Shown: positions 9,001-17,111, counted from the first letter of the stretch. The stretch: DNA of 64,000 bases from Streptomyces xanthochromogenes (GCF_014650455.1 NZ_BMUZ01000010.1:1-64000); one strand, 5' to 3'. Numbers and translations are program-made. The notes: generated by a model from the sequence alone, not told the origin.

Positions 9001-9721
9001 GCCCTTCGCCCCGCCCGCAACGACACCGGCACCGATCTCGGCAGCGGCACCGGCTCCGGCACCCGCGAACGCCCCTGCCGTCCAGCGTTCCAGCGCGTCC
9101 GCACCGGCGTCCCCGCCGGCCCCGGTCGCGCCCGCCGAGCCGCTCCGCAAGGTACGCCTTCCCGGACCGGCTCCCTTGCAGCGCGCGGTGACCTCCGGGC
9201 CCCCGCTCGCCTCCGCCCGCCCGCTCACCACCCGGCACCAGAGCGCGCCGAGCCTGCCCGGCCTGCCCAACACCGCTGGTGCGGGAGGGAGTTCGGCCGC
9301 GCTGCCCGCCCCGCTCAAGCACGCGCCCGCCTCCGGCGACAGCCGGCCCGTCGTGCCGCTGCGGAGTCCCGCGCCGCGGCCCGGCATCCCGCAGCCCACC
9401 GTGCAGCGGGCCGTCGCCGAGCCGGCCCCGGTGCCCGTCGTTCCCGTACGCCGGAGTGCTCCGCCCGCACCTCCGGCCCCGGCGCCCGCGCCGAAGCCCG
9501 CGTACTCCGCCCCCGTACAGCGGCAGGCCGATCCGCCCTCCGTGCAGCGGACGGCACCGGCCGCGCACGCCACCGCGAGCGCCCCGCATGCCGCGGACAC
9601 CGAGCAGCACTCGCCCGACATCGACGCCCTGGCCCGCAGACTGGTCGCCCCGCTCTCCCGGCTGCTCCGCGCCGAACTGCGCGGGGACCGCGAACGGATC
9701 GGGCGGCTGCGCGACCGCTGA
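6068..9721 (+). CDS. 1,217-aa disordered Ala/Pro/Ser/Thr-rich CIS protein with repeated VQR motifs
   Basis: The longest gene of the locus. After a basic start (MALFKRRRNRPSE) nearly the whole chain is Pro/Ala/Ser/Thr-rich and predicted disordered. It is punctuated by at least 18 exact VQR tripeptides, usually as P-x-VQR-(A/S/T), plus variants such as MQR, IQR, LQR and VQK. The last 35 residues change character into an amphipathic helix (IDALARRLVAPLSRLLRAEL). Automated pipelines often call such chains extensin-like, which is meaningless here. It occupies the slot of the tape-measure gene in phage tails, so it may be a length ruler or an internal scaffold that binds cargo; both are inference. 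The frame is real: it runs without a stop for 3.6 kb with coding-type codon bias, and it is coupled to neighbours. Confidence 0.85.
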   Translation: MALFKRRRNRPSEAEAAVTAGAATDVVSPVVPSPSPAQGDGGWAAAPVMQRALAAPRLTAESGFGSTLAAHQDLSVVRPLTHAVSPTAPHGVLHNALTPVAGSPSPHPLPVLRLPVAVREAPGGGTGAGAGAGESVSAPFGGPAVQRSVTSSAPATSSPPATPSARAASSTQGAAAAANSRTSGPSSASAAGGSAPAPGASAPASGASAPTSGPSARGLAPSAPARGGPGPTPGGSAPAPGRSAAAPGGSAPASGGSAPAPAVQRSAAPSAAPAPTPAPAVQRAATPPPAAQGSAGTTPGSSTPTTSSTSVPSTGATQKPVAPASRPASNFGPSAPATPAAPGPGPVVQRAAQPSSDQSSSAQPMPVKPSPGAANTPAPTAPAAPTVQRAAAPPSTSASGPSATPSAASPRPTTPAQRPVQTPRRATDTPATPNPAPAAPRSDAAGRASAGHSASGSTDGVQRRVEPAAKPAQPTGPAPSTPSTPSAPSVQRAQAPAPPVSPARPDAAQGDTALPVQKSGRDETRSPGATGIPVVQRTATPPAKPSTAGPGEPTAPSAPQAAPAPAPTGSSSNPAPAVQRPVPPTPAGPEAMPVRGEGARPHTAAPTQAAPVQRATPPTPPPARPARADKPVPASPIGPPIQRSAVVPPSAPANPAGGNPAGSHSAPRPGTTPSGQSASAPAPRTADAPAVVQRAGRDSAGTDAARTDAARTNSAGTVEPPRAPVTRPTVGSTPPVHMPVAASAGGQGSPLGGSGQGASGVTQGVAGPGSRPTGPRSAAAPLGGAGAAPSVQRAATGPSSQSGPVAPPTTPSGNAGPAAPSSSPAAQSAGNAGPAAPSTTPQRAAQRPAPTAAPVRRAAAPGATPVLPMPVQRASAPGGRSLTSAPRAVVPSYQLDPVGVVRRPAAPPAEPAPAATPATAPAPAPVEAAPPVQRKPMVRRVSRTQSPAGPEAGRRRPLIGAPITPAPAPASPRAPAPSPFAPPATTPAPISAAAPAPAPANAPAVQRSSASAPASPPAPVAPAEPLRKVRLPGPAPLQRAVTSGPPLASARPLTTRHQSAPSLPGLPNTAGAGGSSAALPAPLKHAPASGDSRPVVPLRSPAPRPGIPQPTVQRAVAEPAPVPVVPVRRSAPPAPPAPAPAPKPAYSAPVQRQADPPSVQRTAPAAHATASAPHAADTEQHSPDIDALARRLVAPLSRLLRAELRGDRERIGRLRDR

Positions 9722-9768
9722 CCGGCCCCCACCGCCCGTAACCACTCCCACCGACGGAAGACCACCCC

Positions 9769-10206
9769 ATGCCCTCCACCCTTGACCCCGGCTCCACCGT
9801 CTTCTTCAAGCTGACCATCGACGGCCAGAACCTCGGCCTGTTCAACGGGTGCGACGGTCTCGCGTCGGAGGTCGAGGTGGAACAGCGCCAGGAGGGCGGC
9901 AACAACGGGTTCGTGTGGCAACTGCCCACCCGGGTCACCTTCTCCACGATCCGGCTGACCCGCCCGCTGACCGCCGACACCTCGAAGGTGGCGTCCTGGA
10001 TCTCCTCGCTCGCCACCGGCATCACCCGGCCCACCGCGCAGATCGCGGCGCTGCGCGCGGACGGTTCGATCGTCGCGCAGTGGGGCCTGGTCGAGGTCCT
10101 GCCGGTGCGCTGGACGGGCCCGAGCCTGGACCCGGCGAGCCCGAGCGTGGCCACCGAGACCCTGGAGATCGCCCACCACGGATTCACCGACGCGGGAGGT
10201 GCGTGA
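9769..10206 (+). CDS. Second CIS tube-type protein (gp19-like)
   Basis: A 145-aa member of the tail tube family, with VFFKLTIDGQNLGLFNGCDGL near the N terminus, the GGNNGFVWQLPTRVTFSTIRLTRPL core and a VATETLEIAHHGF end. It resembles the tube protein at 5017 only distantly. By analogy with Afp/PVC systems, such a second tube subunit forms a specialised ring near the baseplate or joins the tube to the spike. The ATG lies 47 bp after the large disordered protein. Its stop is two bases from the next ATG, and GGAGGT within its last codons acts as ribosome site for that gene. Confidence 0.9.
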   Translation: MPSTLDPGSTVFFKLTIDGQNLGLFNGCDGLASEVEVEQRQEGGNNGFVWQLPTRVTFSTIRLTRPLTADTSKVASWISSLATGITRPTAQIAALRADGSIVAQWGLVEVLPVRWTGPSLDPASPSVATETLEIAHHGFTDAGGA

Positions 10207-10208
10207 GC

Positions 10209-10931
10209 ATGGCCGCTCCCACCGGAGGAAAGTCGGCGGGCCTGTCCCGCGCCACCCTCGCCATCCACCAGCCGCCCACCGATCTGGGCGGTTCGATGGG
10301 CGGCCGGATCGGCGAGGTGAAGTTCCAGTTCAACCCGTCGCAGGTGCAGCTGGGACGGTCCGCCAACTGGATCACCACGCCCGCCGTCTCCTACAGCCGG
10401 GGCGCGCCGCCGAAGTTCACCGGCGCGATGCCGGCCTCGCTCCAGCTGGAGGTGTTCCTCGACGCCTCGGGCACGCCCAGCTCCAACACCGTGCAGAACC
10501 AGGTGGAGTTGCTCCTGTCCTGCTGCGAGGTGACCTCGCAGAGCATCAGCGCGAAGGCGCCCTCGCCGCCGTGGGTGGAGTTCAGCTGGGGTTCGTTCTC
10601 GACGGTCCAGTTCGTCGCGTACGTCACCAGCGTCAACGCCAACTACACCCTGTTCAGCCCCAACGGCATGCCGTTGCGCGCCACGTGCACCCTGTCGCTG
10701 ACCGAGGTGTCCAGCGAGACCAAGCGCCAGAACCCCACTTCCGGCGCCCTCTCCGCACGCCGGGTGCACCGCACGGTGGCCGGGGACACGCTGGCCTCGC
10801 TCGCCTGGCGCGAGTACGGCGACGCCACCCAGTGGCGGGTCATCGCCGAGGCCAATGAGATCGACGACCCGATGCGGCTGCGGCCCGGCACCGAACTGCT
10901 GCTGCCCGCTTCCTCGGAGGACATCGCGTGA
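10209..10931 (+). CDS. CIS tube-spike adaptor with C-terminal LysM domain (Cis7/Afp7 type)
   Basis: A 240-aa baseplate hub protein. Residues about 1-180 form the CIS tube domain, with GEVKFQFNPSQVQLGRSANW and an FVAYVTSVNANYTLFSPNGMPLRA segment. Residues about 185-237 are a LysM module: HRTVAGDTLASLAWREYGD, WRVIAEANEIDDP and LRPGTELLLP. In phages, LysM-bearing gp53-like proteins clamp the wedges to the hub. ATG at 10209 is preferred over GTG at 10203 because GGAGGT then sits eight bases away. The stop overlaps the spike start by GTGA. Confidence 0.92.
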   Translation: MAAPTGGKSAGLSRATLAIHQPPTDLGGSMGGRIGEVKFQFNPSQVQLGRSANWITTPAVSYSRGAPPKFTGAMPASLQLEVFLDASGTPSSNTVQNQVELLLSCCEVTSQSISAKAPSPPWVEFSWGSFSTVQFVAYVTSVNANYTLFSPNGMPLRATCTLSLTEVSSETKRQNPTSGALSARRVHRTVAGDTLASLAWREYGDATQWRVIAEANEIDDPMRLRPGTELLLPASSEDIA

Positions 10932-12853
10932 CCGAGAAGACCTTCACCACCGTCCTGCACGTCCAGCTGAACGGCACCGTGCTGCCCGATCCGCTGGCGC
11001 TGCGCCTCATCGAGGGCTGGGTGGACTCCTCGGTCAACGTGCCGGCCGCCTTCCAGCTGACCTTCAGCGACAAGGACAGCCAGCTCACCACCAAGTTCCC
11101 GATGCTGAAGATCGGGGCCAAGGCGATCCTGAGCCCGTTCACCGACGGCAGGCGGGGCGACCCGATGCTGACCGGCGAGGTCACCGCGATGGAGGTCGAC
11201 GCCGAGCCCGGCGCCGGCCGCACCCTGGTCGTGCGCGGCTACGACCCCGGCCACCGGCTGCTGCGCAACCGCCGGGTCGAGGGCTACCCGAACATGACGG
11301 CCTCCGACATCGCGCGCCGCGTCGCCGGTCTGAACAGCCTCTCCATCGGCAAGATCGAGTCCACGTCGACGGTGTACGACCTCGCGACCCAGCCCAACAT
11401 CACCGACTGGGACTTCCTGTCCCGGCTCGCCGCCGAGAACGACGTACGCCTGTCCTTCGACAACAAGGGCAAGTTCAACTTCGCGGGCCTCGCCCCCGCG
11501 TCCGGCGCCCCCTCCGACACCACGGCGGCCGCGCAGAGCCCGTACGTCCTCGACTTCGGGGCGAACACCCTGCACAGCCGGGCCTCGATGACGGCGGCCG
11601 GGCAGGTGCGGAAGGTGAACGTGCGCGGCTGGGACATGCGGACCCGTCAGCAGCTCAACGCGCCCTCCCCGGCGGTCACCAGCAAGGACATCGCCGCCGA
11701 CATGACCCCGGGCCAGGTGACGCTGCCGTTCGGCCCCGCCGAGCTCACCGCCACCCAGGTCCCGCACACCACCCTGTCCGAGGTCACGCACGCCGCGCGC
11801 GCCCTGGCCGACGACGTGACGGGCGCGTTCGCCGAGCTGGAGGTCGCCGTCACCGGCAACCCCCAGCTCAAGCCGGGCACCCCCATCGCCGTGAAGGGCG
11901 CGGGCTTCCCCTTCGAGGGCAAGTACACCGCGACCGGCGTGCGCCACGTCTTCGCGTCCGGCGAGAAGTACACGACCTGGCTGAACGTCTCGGGCCGCCA
12001 GTTCCGTTCGCTGTACGGGCTCGCCTCGGGCGGCACCGACCAGGCACCGCAGATGCCGGGTGTCGCGGTCGCCCTGGTCACCAACACCAAGGACCCGCGG
12101 CGCATGGGCCGGGTCAGGCTGCGCTTCCCGTGGCTGTCGGCGACGTACGAGAGCGACTGGTGCCGGGTGGCCCAGTTCGGCGGCCGGGACGGCGGCGGGC
12201 TGCTGCTTCCCGAGGTCAACGACGAGGTGCTGTGCGCCTTCGACCGGGGCTCCCTTGAGCACCCGTACGTCATCGCCGGTCTCTACAACGGCATCGACAA
12301 GCCCACCCGCGAGCCCGACAACTACCCGGCCGTCGACCCGACGAGCGGCCAGATCAACTGGCGTTCCCTGACGGCCCGCAGCGGGCACACCGTCGAGCTG
12401 CTCGAAAGCGGCGGGGCGGCCCGCATGTCCAGCGGCATCCGGCTGCGCACCGGCAAGGGCAGGCTGCACATCCAGCTGAACGAGGCCCGCACCGCCCTGA
12501 CGATCAACAGCGACGGCAGCGTCGAGATCAAGGGCATGCGCAGCGTCGACATCGAGGCGGGCGGCAACCTGTCCCTGAAGGCCGGCGGCAACCTGAGCCT
12601 GAAGGCGGGCGGCGCCATCGAGATCGACGCGGGCATGGCCATCAACGTGAAGGCGGGCCTCGCCCTGGACCTGAAGGCGGGCGGCGAGGCCTCCCTCGGC
12701 GCGGGCGGCCTGCTGGCGCTGAACTCGGTCGGCGCGACGACCCTGAACGCGATCGCCAACCTCACCATCGACTCGGCGACCATCCTCGTCAATTCGCCCG
12801 CCTTCTCGATCCAGTCGGCAGCCCCGCTGGTCAACGGCATGCCGATCGTCTAG
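10928..12853 (+). CDS. VgrG-like CIS spike protein (Cis8 type)
   Basis: A 641-aa hub/spike that trimerises under the tube and punctures the target membrane. Residues 1-360 form the gp27-like hub with YDPGHRLLRNRRVEGY and DWDFLSRLAAENDVRL. An OB-fold follows at about 378-460 (RRMGRVRLRFPWLS, the VAQFGGRDGGGLLLPEVNDEV core). The last 140 residues are repeated beta strands (NLSLKAGG twice, then IEIDAG, NVKAG), expected for a beta-helical spike. There is no extra effector domain at the C terminus. Starts at GTG overlapping the previous stop. No PAAR tip gene follows directly. Confidence 0.95.
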   Translation: MTEKTFTTVLHVQLNGTVLPDPLALRLIEGWVDSSVNVPAAFQLTFSDKDSQLTTKFPMLKIGAKAILSPFTDGRRGDPMLTGEVTAMEVDAEPGAGRTLVVRGYDPGHRLLRNRRVEGYPNMTASDIARRVAGLNSLSIGKIESTSTVYDLATQPNITDWDFLSRLAAENDVRLSFDNKGKFNFAGLAPASGAPSDTTAAAQSPYVLDFGANTLHSRASMTAAGQVRKVNVRGWDMRTRQQLNAPSPAVTSKDIAADMTPGQVTLPFGPAELTATQVPHTTLSEVTHAARALADDVTGAFAELEVAVTGNPQLKPGTPIAVKGAGFPFEGKYTATGVRHVFASGEKYTTWLNVSGRQFRSLYGLASGGTDQAPQMPGVAVALVTNTKDPRRMGRVRLRFPWLSATYESDWCRVAQFGGRDGGGLLLPEVNDEVLCAFDRGSLEHPYVIAGLYNGIDKPTREPDNYPAVDPTSGQINWRSLTARSGHTVELLESGGAARMSSGIRLRTGKGRLHIQLNEARTALTINSDGSVEIKGMRSVDIEAGGNLSLKAGGNLSLKAGGAIEIDAGMAINVKAGLALDLKAGGEASLGAGGLLALNSVGATTLNAIANLTIDSATILVNSPAFSIQSAAPLVNGMPIV

Positions 12854-12863
12854 GAGAGTTGAG

Positions 12864-13304
12864 ATGAGCGAACACTTCGTCGGGGCCGGCTGGGCCTTCC
12901 CGATGCGCACCGAGCCGGGCGGCGGCATCGCCCTGGCCCGGCGCGACCGCGAGATCGAGGAGTCCATGCGCCTGGTGCTCGCCACCGCGCCGGGCGAACG
13001 TCCCATGCGTCCCGAATTCGGCTGCGCGGTCCACGACTTGGTGTTCGCGCCCGTCAACGACGCCACCGCCGGGCGCATCCGCTACGAGGTGCGCACCTCG
13101 CTCGACCGCTGGGAGCCCAGGATCGAGGTCGAGGACGTCACGGTGACCCCGGCACCCGACGAGCCGACCGTGCTCCACATCGACGTGCGCTACTCGGTGC
13201 GTGGCACCAACAATCCGCGCAGCCTCGTCTTCCCCTTCTACGTGATTCCCTCCGAGGGCGGCGACCAGCCAGGCCCGACGCCCGGCGAAAGCGAACGAAA
13301 CTGA
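12864..13304 (+). CDS. gp25-like baseplate wedge protein (Cis9 type)
   Basis: A 146-aa wedge protein that nucleates sheath assembly. It has the gp25/IraD-like fold pattern: DREIEESMRLVLATAPGERPMRPEFGC, with the conserved EFGC-type segment near residue 50, then a VHDLVF helix and a C-terminal VEDVTVTP strand. It begins ten bases after the spike stop (AGGAGAGTTG lies just before the ATG). Its TGA overlaps the ATG of the next gene by one base. Confidence 0.95.
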   Translation: MSEHFVGAGWAFPMRTEPGGGIALARRDREIEESMRLVLATAPGERPMRPEFGCAVHDLVFAPVNDATAGRIRYEVRTSLDRWEPRIEVEDVTVTPAPDEPTVLHIDVRYSVRGTNNPRSLVFPFYVIPSEGGDQPGPTPGESERN

Positions 13305-15250
13305 TGGCCCTGCCCGCACCCCACCTCGACGACCGCCGCTTCCAGCAGTTCGTCGACGACGCCAAGCGCTACGTCCAGCAGCGCTGCCCCGAGTGGAGCG
13401 ACCACAACGTCTCCGACCCGGGTGTCACCCTGATCGAGGCCGTCGCGCACATGGCGGACCAGCTGGTGTACCGGCTCAACCGGGTCCCGGAGAAGAACCA
13501 GCTCGCCTTCCTCGACCTGCTCGGCGTGACGCTGTTCCCGCCGTCGGCCGCCAAGGCCTCGGTGACGTTCTGGCTGTCGGCGCCGCAGTCGGAGCCGGTC
13601 GTGCTGCCCCGGGGCACCGAGGTCACCACCGGCCGCACCGAGACCGAGGAGGCGGTGGTCTTCGCGACCGACGACGATCTGACGATCGTGCCCTGCCAGT
13701 TGGACCAGGTGCTGCGCCAGCCCGCGGGCTCCGCGCCCGAGAACTGCTCGCAGGACGTGCTCGGCGGCAACGACGTCTCGGTGTTCAGCTCCGGCCCGCT
13801 CCCCGGCGACGTCCTGCTCTTCGGCCTGTCGGCGGCCCTGCCGAACTGCACGGCGGCGCTGCGCCTGGAGAGCCGCGTCGACGGTGTCGGCGTCGACCCG
13901 CGCCAGCCTCCGCTGGTGTGGGAGGCGTGGACGGCCGACGGCTGGGCCGAGTGCGAGGTCGCCGAGGACAGCACCGGCGGTCTCAACCGCCCCGGCGAGG
14001 TCATCCTGCACATGCCGCCCGCGCACACCGTGTCCCGGATGGGCGGCCTGGACGCGGGCTGGCTGCGCTGCCGCGTCGTGGAGGCCGCCCCCGGCCAGCC
14101 GTTCTACAGCGTCTCGCCGACCGTGCGCGGCGCCTCCGCCTTCACCATCGGCGGCACCACCCGCGTCTCGCACGCCGAGTCGGTGCGCGACGAGTCCCTC
14201 GGCGACTCCGAGGGCGTCCCCGGCCAGCGCCTGATGCTGGCGCACGCGCCGGTCGTCGGCGGCGTACGCCTGGAGATCTCGGCGGGCGAGGGCTGGGAGG
14301 AGTGGGAGATGGTGGGCGACTTCGCGTCCTCGTCCCCCTTCGACCGCCACTTCACCCTGGACGCGGCGACCGGCGAGCTCGCCTTCGGTCCCTCGGTGCG
14401 CCAACCGGACGGCTCGGTACGTCAGTTCGGCGCCGTACCGATCAAGGGCGCGGCCATCCGCGCCTCCCAGTACGGCACCGGCGGCGGCCGCTCCGGCAAT
14501 GTGGCCCGGGGTGCGATCCAGGTCCTTCGCAGCTCCATCCCGTACATCTCCCGGGTGGAGAACCGGGAGGCGGCGCGCGGCGGGGTCGACGGCGAGACCG
14601 TCGAGGAGGCCAAGACGCGGGCGCCGATCGCGCTGCGCGCCCAGGAGCGCGCGGTGACCGCCCGCGACTACGAGGAGCTGGCCCGCAGGGCCGCCCCCGA
14701 GACCGCCCGCATCGCGTGCCTGGCGGCGGACGTGGACGACTCGGGCGACAACGCGGTACGCGTCCTGGTCGTCCCCCAGGCCGTGCCCGACCGGGGCGGA
14801 CGGCTGCGCTTCGAGCAACTGGTGCCCGGCGACGAGCTGTTGGGGCGCGTGACGAGCTTCCTCGACGACCGCCGCCCGCTCGGCACCCGGCTCGCGGTGG
14901 GCCCGCCGTTCTACCAGGGCGTCACGGTGGTGGCGACCCTGCACTCGTTCCGCGCGGCCAAGGCCGACCACGTGCGCGACGAGGCCCTCAACGCGCTGTA
15001 CTCCTACCTGGACCCGCTGACCGGCGGCGCCCACGGCACGGGCTGGCCCTTCGGGCGTCCGCTCCGGGCGGGCGAGATCTTCGCGGCGCTCCAGCGGGTG
15101 CCGGGCGTGGAGCTGGTCGACGAGGTGCTGTTGCACCCGGCCGACCCGCTGACCGGCCGCCGCGGCGACGCCACCGACCGCATCGAGCTGTCCCCCTCCG
15201 CCCTGCTGTTCCCCTTCGACCACCGCGTCCGCGTCATCGAGGCCCGATGA
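13304..15250 (+). CDS. gp6-like baseplate J protein (Cis11 type)
   Basis: A 648-aa baseplate wedge component. The N terminus has the family pattern CPEWSDHNVSDPGVTLIEAVAHMADQLVYRLNRVP. The baseplate J core lies near residues 425-500 (TVEEAKTRAPIALRAQERAVTARDYEELA). Near the C terminus, LDPLTGGAHGTGWPFGRPL and RVPGVELVDEV are also typical. It overlaps the gp25 stop by one base and its own stop overlaps the next start (ATGA), so the three baseplate genes are translated as a coupled block. Confidence 0.95.
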   Translation: MALPAPHLDDRRFQQFVDDAKRYVQQRCPEWSDHNVSDPGVTLIEAVAHMADQLVYRLNRVPEKNQLAFLDLLGVTLFPPSAAKASVTFWLSAPQSEPVVLPRGTEVTTGRTETEEAVVFATDDDLTIVPCQLDQVLRQPAGSAPENCSQDVLGGNDVSVFSSGPLPGDVLLFGLSAALPNCTAALRLESRVDGVGVDPRQPPLVWEAWTADGWAECEVAEDSTGGLNRPGEVILHMPPAHTVSRMGGLDAGWLRCRVVEAAPGQPFYSVSPTVRGASAFTIGGTTRVSHAESVRDESLGDSEGVPGQRLMLAHAPVVGGVRLEISAGEGWEEWEMVGDFASSSPFDRHFTLDAATGELAFGPSVRQPDGSVRQFGAVPIKGAAIRASQYGTGGGRSGNVARGAIQVLRSSIPYISRVENREAARGGVDGETVEEAKTRAPIALRAQERAVTARDYEELARRAAPETARIACLAADVDDSGDNAVRVLVVPQAVPDRGGRLRFEQLVPGDELLGRVTSFLDDRRPLGTRLAVGPPFYQGVTVVATLHSFRAAKADHVRDEALNALYSYLDPLTGGAHGTGWPFGRPLRAGEIFAALQRVPGVELVDEVLLHPADPLTGRRGDATDRIELSPSALLFPFDHRVRVIEAR

Positions 15251-15816
15251 GCGCGCGCGGTTCCGTCGACGGTCTCGCCTCCTCGCACCCGCTGGGCGGC
15301 CAGCTCCCCGCGGTGTACGCCGACGACGACTTCGCCCAGCGTTTCGTCGAGGGCCTGGACGTGGTGCTCGCCCCGCTGTTCAACGTCCTGGACTGCCTGG
15401 AGGCGTACTTCGATCCGGCGATCGCGCCGGAGGACTTCGTGGACTGGCTGACGGGCTGGGTCGGCACGGAGCTGGACGGCACCGAGCCGCTGGAGATCCG
15501 CCGGCACGCGGTGGCGACGGCGGTCTCCCTGCACCGCGTGCGGGGCACCGCCCAGGGTCTGGCACGAGCCGTGGAACTCGCCTTCGGGGTACGCCCCGAG
15601 ATCAGCGAGAGCGGCGGCGCGACCTGGTCCGCCCGGCCGCTCGGCCCGTTCCCCGGCGACGCCAAGCCGTCCCTCCGGGTGACTCTCAGGGTCTCCGACC
15701 CGTCCGCCGTCGACCCCCACCGCCTTGAGGCGGTGGTGGCGGCGGCCCGTCCCGCGCACCTCCCTTTCACGGCCGAGGTATCCGCTCGCAAGACCCTCAC
15801 CCCCGAAGGGAACTGA
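15247..15816 (+). CDS. gp7-like baseplate / phage tail protein I (Cis12 type)
   Basis: A 189-aa protein of the phage tail protein I family, which pairs with the baseplate J protein to form the wedge. Recognisable segments are LPAVYADDDFAQRFVEGLD, FVDWLTGWVGTELDG and LHRVRGTAQGLARAVEL, followed by a short beta-rich end. The ATG overlaps the preceding TGA by four bases. It is shorter than its Afp/PVC counterparts, a common finding in compact actinobacterial CIS. Confidence 0.9.
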   Translation: MSARGSVDGLASSHPLGGQLPAVYADDDFAQRFVEGLDVVLAPLFNVLDCLEAYFDPAIAPEDFVDWLTGWVGTELDGTEPLEIRRHAVATAVSLHRVRGTAQGLARAVELAFGVRPEISESGGATWSARPLGPFPGDAKPSLRVTLRVSDPSAVDPHRLEAVVAAARPAHLPFTAEVSARKTLTPEGN

Positions 15817-15822
15817 CCTCAC

Positions 15823-17091
15823 ATGTCCACCCCGGCCATGGTCCCCTGCCCCGACTGCGGCACCCCGGCCCGCGCCACCGGGCAGTCGTTCTGCGACTCC
15901 TGCGGGGCGTTCCTCCGCTGGACGGCGCCGGCGGCCCCGGCTTCCCCGCCGGCCGCGGACACCACCCCGCCCGCGGCGACGCCACCCGCTTCGGCACCGG
16001 CTTCGGCGCCGCCCGCCGCAGCACCGTCCCCGGAGACCGCCCGGCGGAGCATCGCCCCGGACGCCCCGACGCCGCCGACCGGCACCCCGGTGTTCGTACC
16101 CGGCACGCCCCGCCCCGCGGAACCGGCGACCCCGCCCGCCCGGCCGGACGCGATGACCGTCCCGACCCCGGCGGTGCCGGACGCCGCCCGGGACAACCGG
16201 GGCGCGCAGGACACCACCCCGGTGCCCGAGACGCGGGCCACCTCGGCGTCCGACGCCGCCCGGGCCCTGCTCGTCCCCGTGGCGGAGGCCTCCGCGCCCG
16301 CCCCGACGCCCGAGACCCCCGGCACCGTGCTCCCCGGCCGCCCCGAGGCGGCCCGCCCCCGGGTGCGCGCCGCCGGACCCGTCGAGGAGACCGGCGAGCC
16401 GTGCCCGGCCTGCGGCACCGCCAACCACCAGCACCGCAACTTCTGCCGCAGCTGCGCGACGCCGCTCACGCCGCGCCGCCAGGACCACTCCTCCGGCCCG
16501 TACGCCGGCCAGCGCCCCGCGCTGCACCGCAACCGCAAGCGCTGGATAGCAAGGGCCCTGGTCGCGATGGCCGTTGTGGGTCTCGTCGTGGGCGGCATCT
16601 TCGGCGGCCCGCCGGCGGCGCGGGCGGTGCAGGACCACTTCGCCAAGCGCGTGGCCGTCCACCCCACGGAGTGGAAGGCGTCCCACTCGGACCCCAAGCA
16701 CGGCGCGGAACTGGCCGGCGACAGCTACTCCAACACCTGGTGGGGCACCGGCTACGCGGGTGACGCGGAGGGCACCTACCTGGAGGCGACGTTCGGCCAG
16801 CCGACCGACCTCCTGGCGCTCCTGATCACCCCGGGCACCTCCAAGCGCACGGGCCAGCAGTCGGAACAGGCCCGCCCCCAGGAGTTCGACCTGATCGTCA
16901 CCGACACGAGCGGCAAGCAGCACCTGTCGCACCGCTCGATCAACGACGGCGGAGTCCAGCAGATCAACGTCCGCGTCCGCGACGCCGCCTCGGTCCGCCT
17001 GATCCTCCGCTCGGCCTTCGGCGCGGCGAAGGACAAGCAGGTGGCGATAGCCGAACTGGAATTCTTCGCCCGCTCGAAGAACAACAACTGA
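15823..17091 (+). CDS. Zinc-ribbon, single-TM CIS-associated membrane protein (CisA-like)
   Basis: A 422-aa protein. Cys9, Cys12, Cys24 and Cys27 form an N-terminal zinc ribbon. A Pro/Ala/Thr-rich linker runs to about 190, and a second ribbon lies at about 194-212 (CPAC ... CRSC). One membrane helix spans about 243-263 (LVAMAVVGLVVGGIF). The C-terminal domain (about 275-422) is beta-rich, with SNTWWGTGYAGDAEGTYLEA and VRLILRSAFG. It is of a discoidin-like type often labelled an NADase-type glycan-binding domain. The topology suggests ribbons in the cytoplasm and the last domain outside. From memory, CisA of S. coelicolor, a membrane protein tied to CIS action at the membrane, has this architecture; orthology is inferred. 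It starts six bases after the last baseplate gene and closes the operon before a terminator. Confidence 0.8.
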   Translation: MSTPAMVPCPDCGTPARATGQSFCDSCGAFLRWTAPAAPASPPAADTTPPAATPPASAPASAPPAAAPSPETARRSIAPDAPTPPTGTPVFVPGTPRPAEPATPPARPDAMTVPTPAVPDAARDNRGAQDTTPVPETRATSASDAARALLVPVAEASAPAPTPETPGTVLPGRPEAARPRVRAAGPVEETGEPCPACGTANHQHRNFCRSCATPLTPRRQDHSSGPYAGQRPALHRNRKRWIARALVAMAVVGLVVGGIFGGPPAARAVQDHFAKRVAVHPTEWKASHSDPKHGAELAGDSYSNTWWGTGYAGDAEGTYLEATFGQPTDLLALLITPGTSKRTGQQSEQARPQEFDLIVTDTSGKQHLSHRSINDGGVQQINVRVRDAASVRLILRSAFGAAKDKQVAIAELEFFARSKNNN

Positions 17092-17111
17092 CCTTCCGCA
17101 CGGCGCCGTTG

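Noticed and set aside
10643..13078. Open frame antisense to the spike gene
   Set aside because: Composition is that of a reverse shadow; the + strand encodes a clear VgrG-like protein.
1230..17091. Ordinary prophage
   Set aside because: No capsid, portal, terminase, integrase or lysis genes; sheath, LysM hub and DUF6760 organisation fits a CIS.
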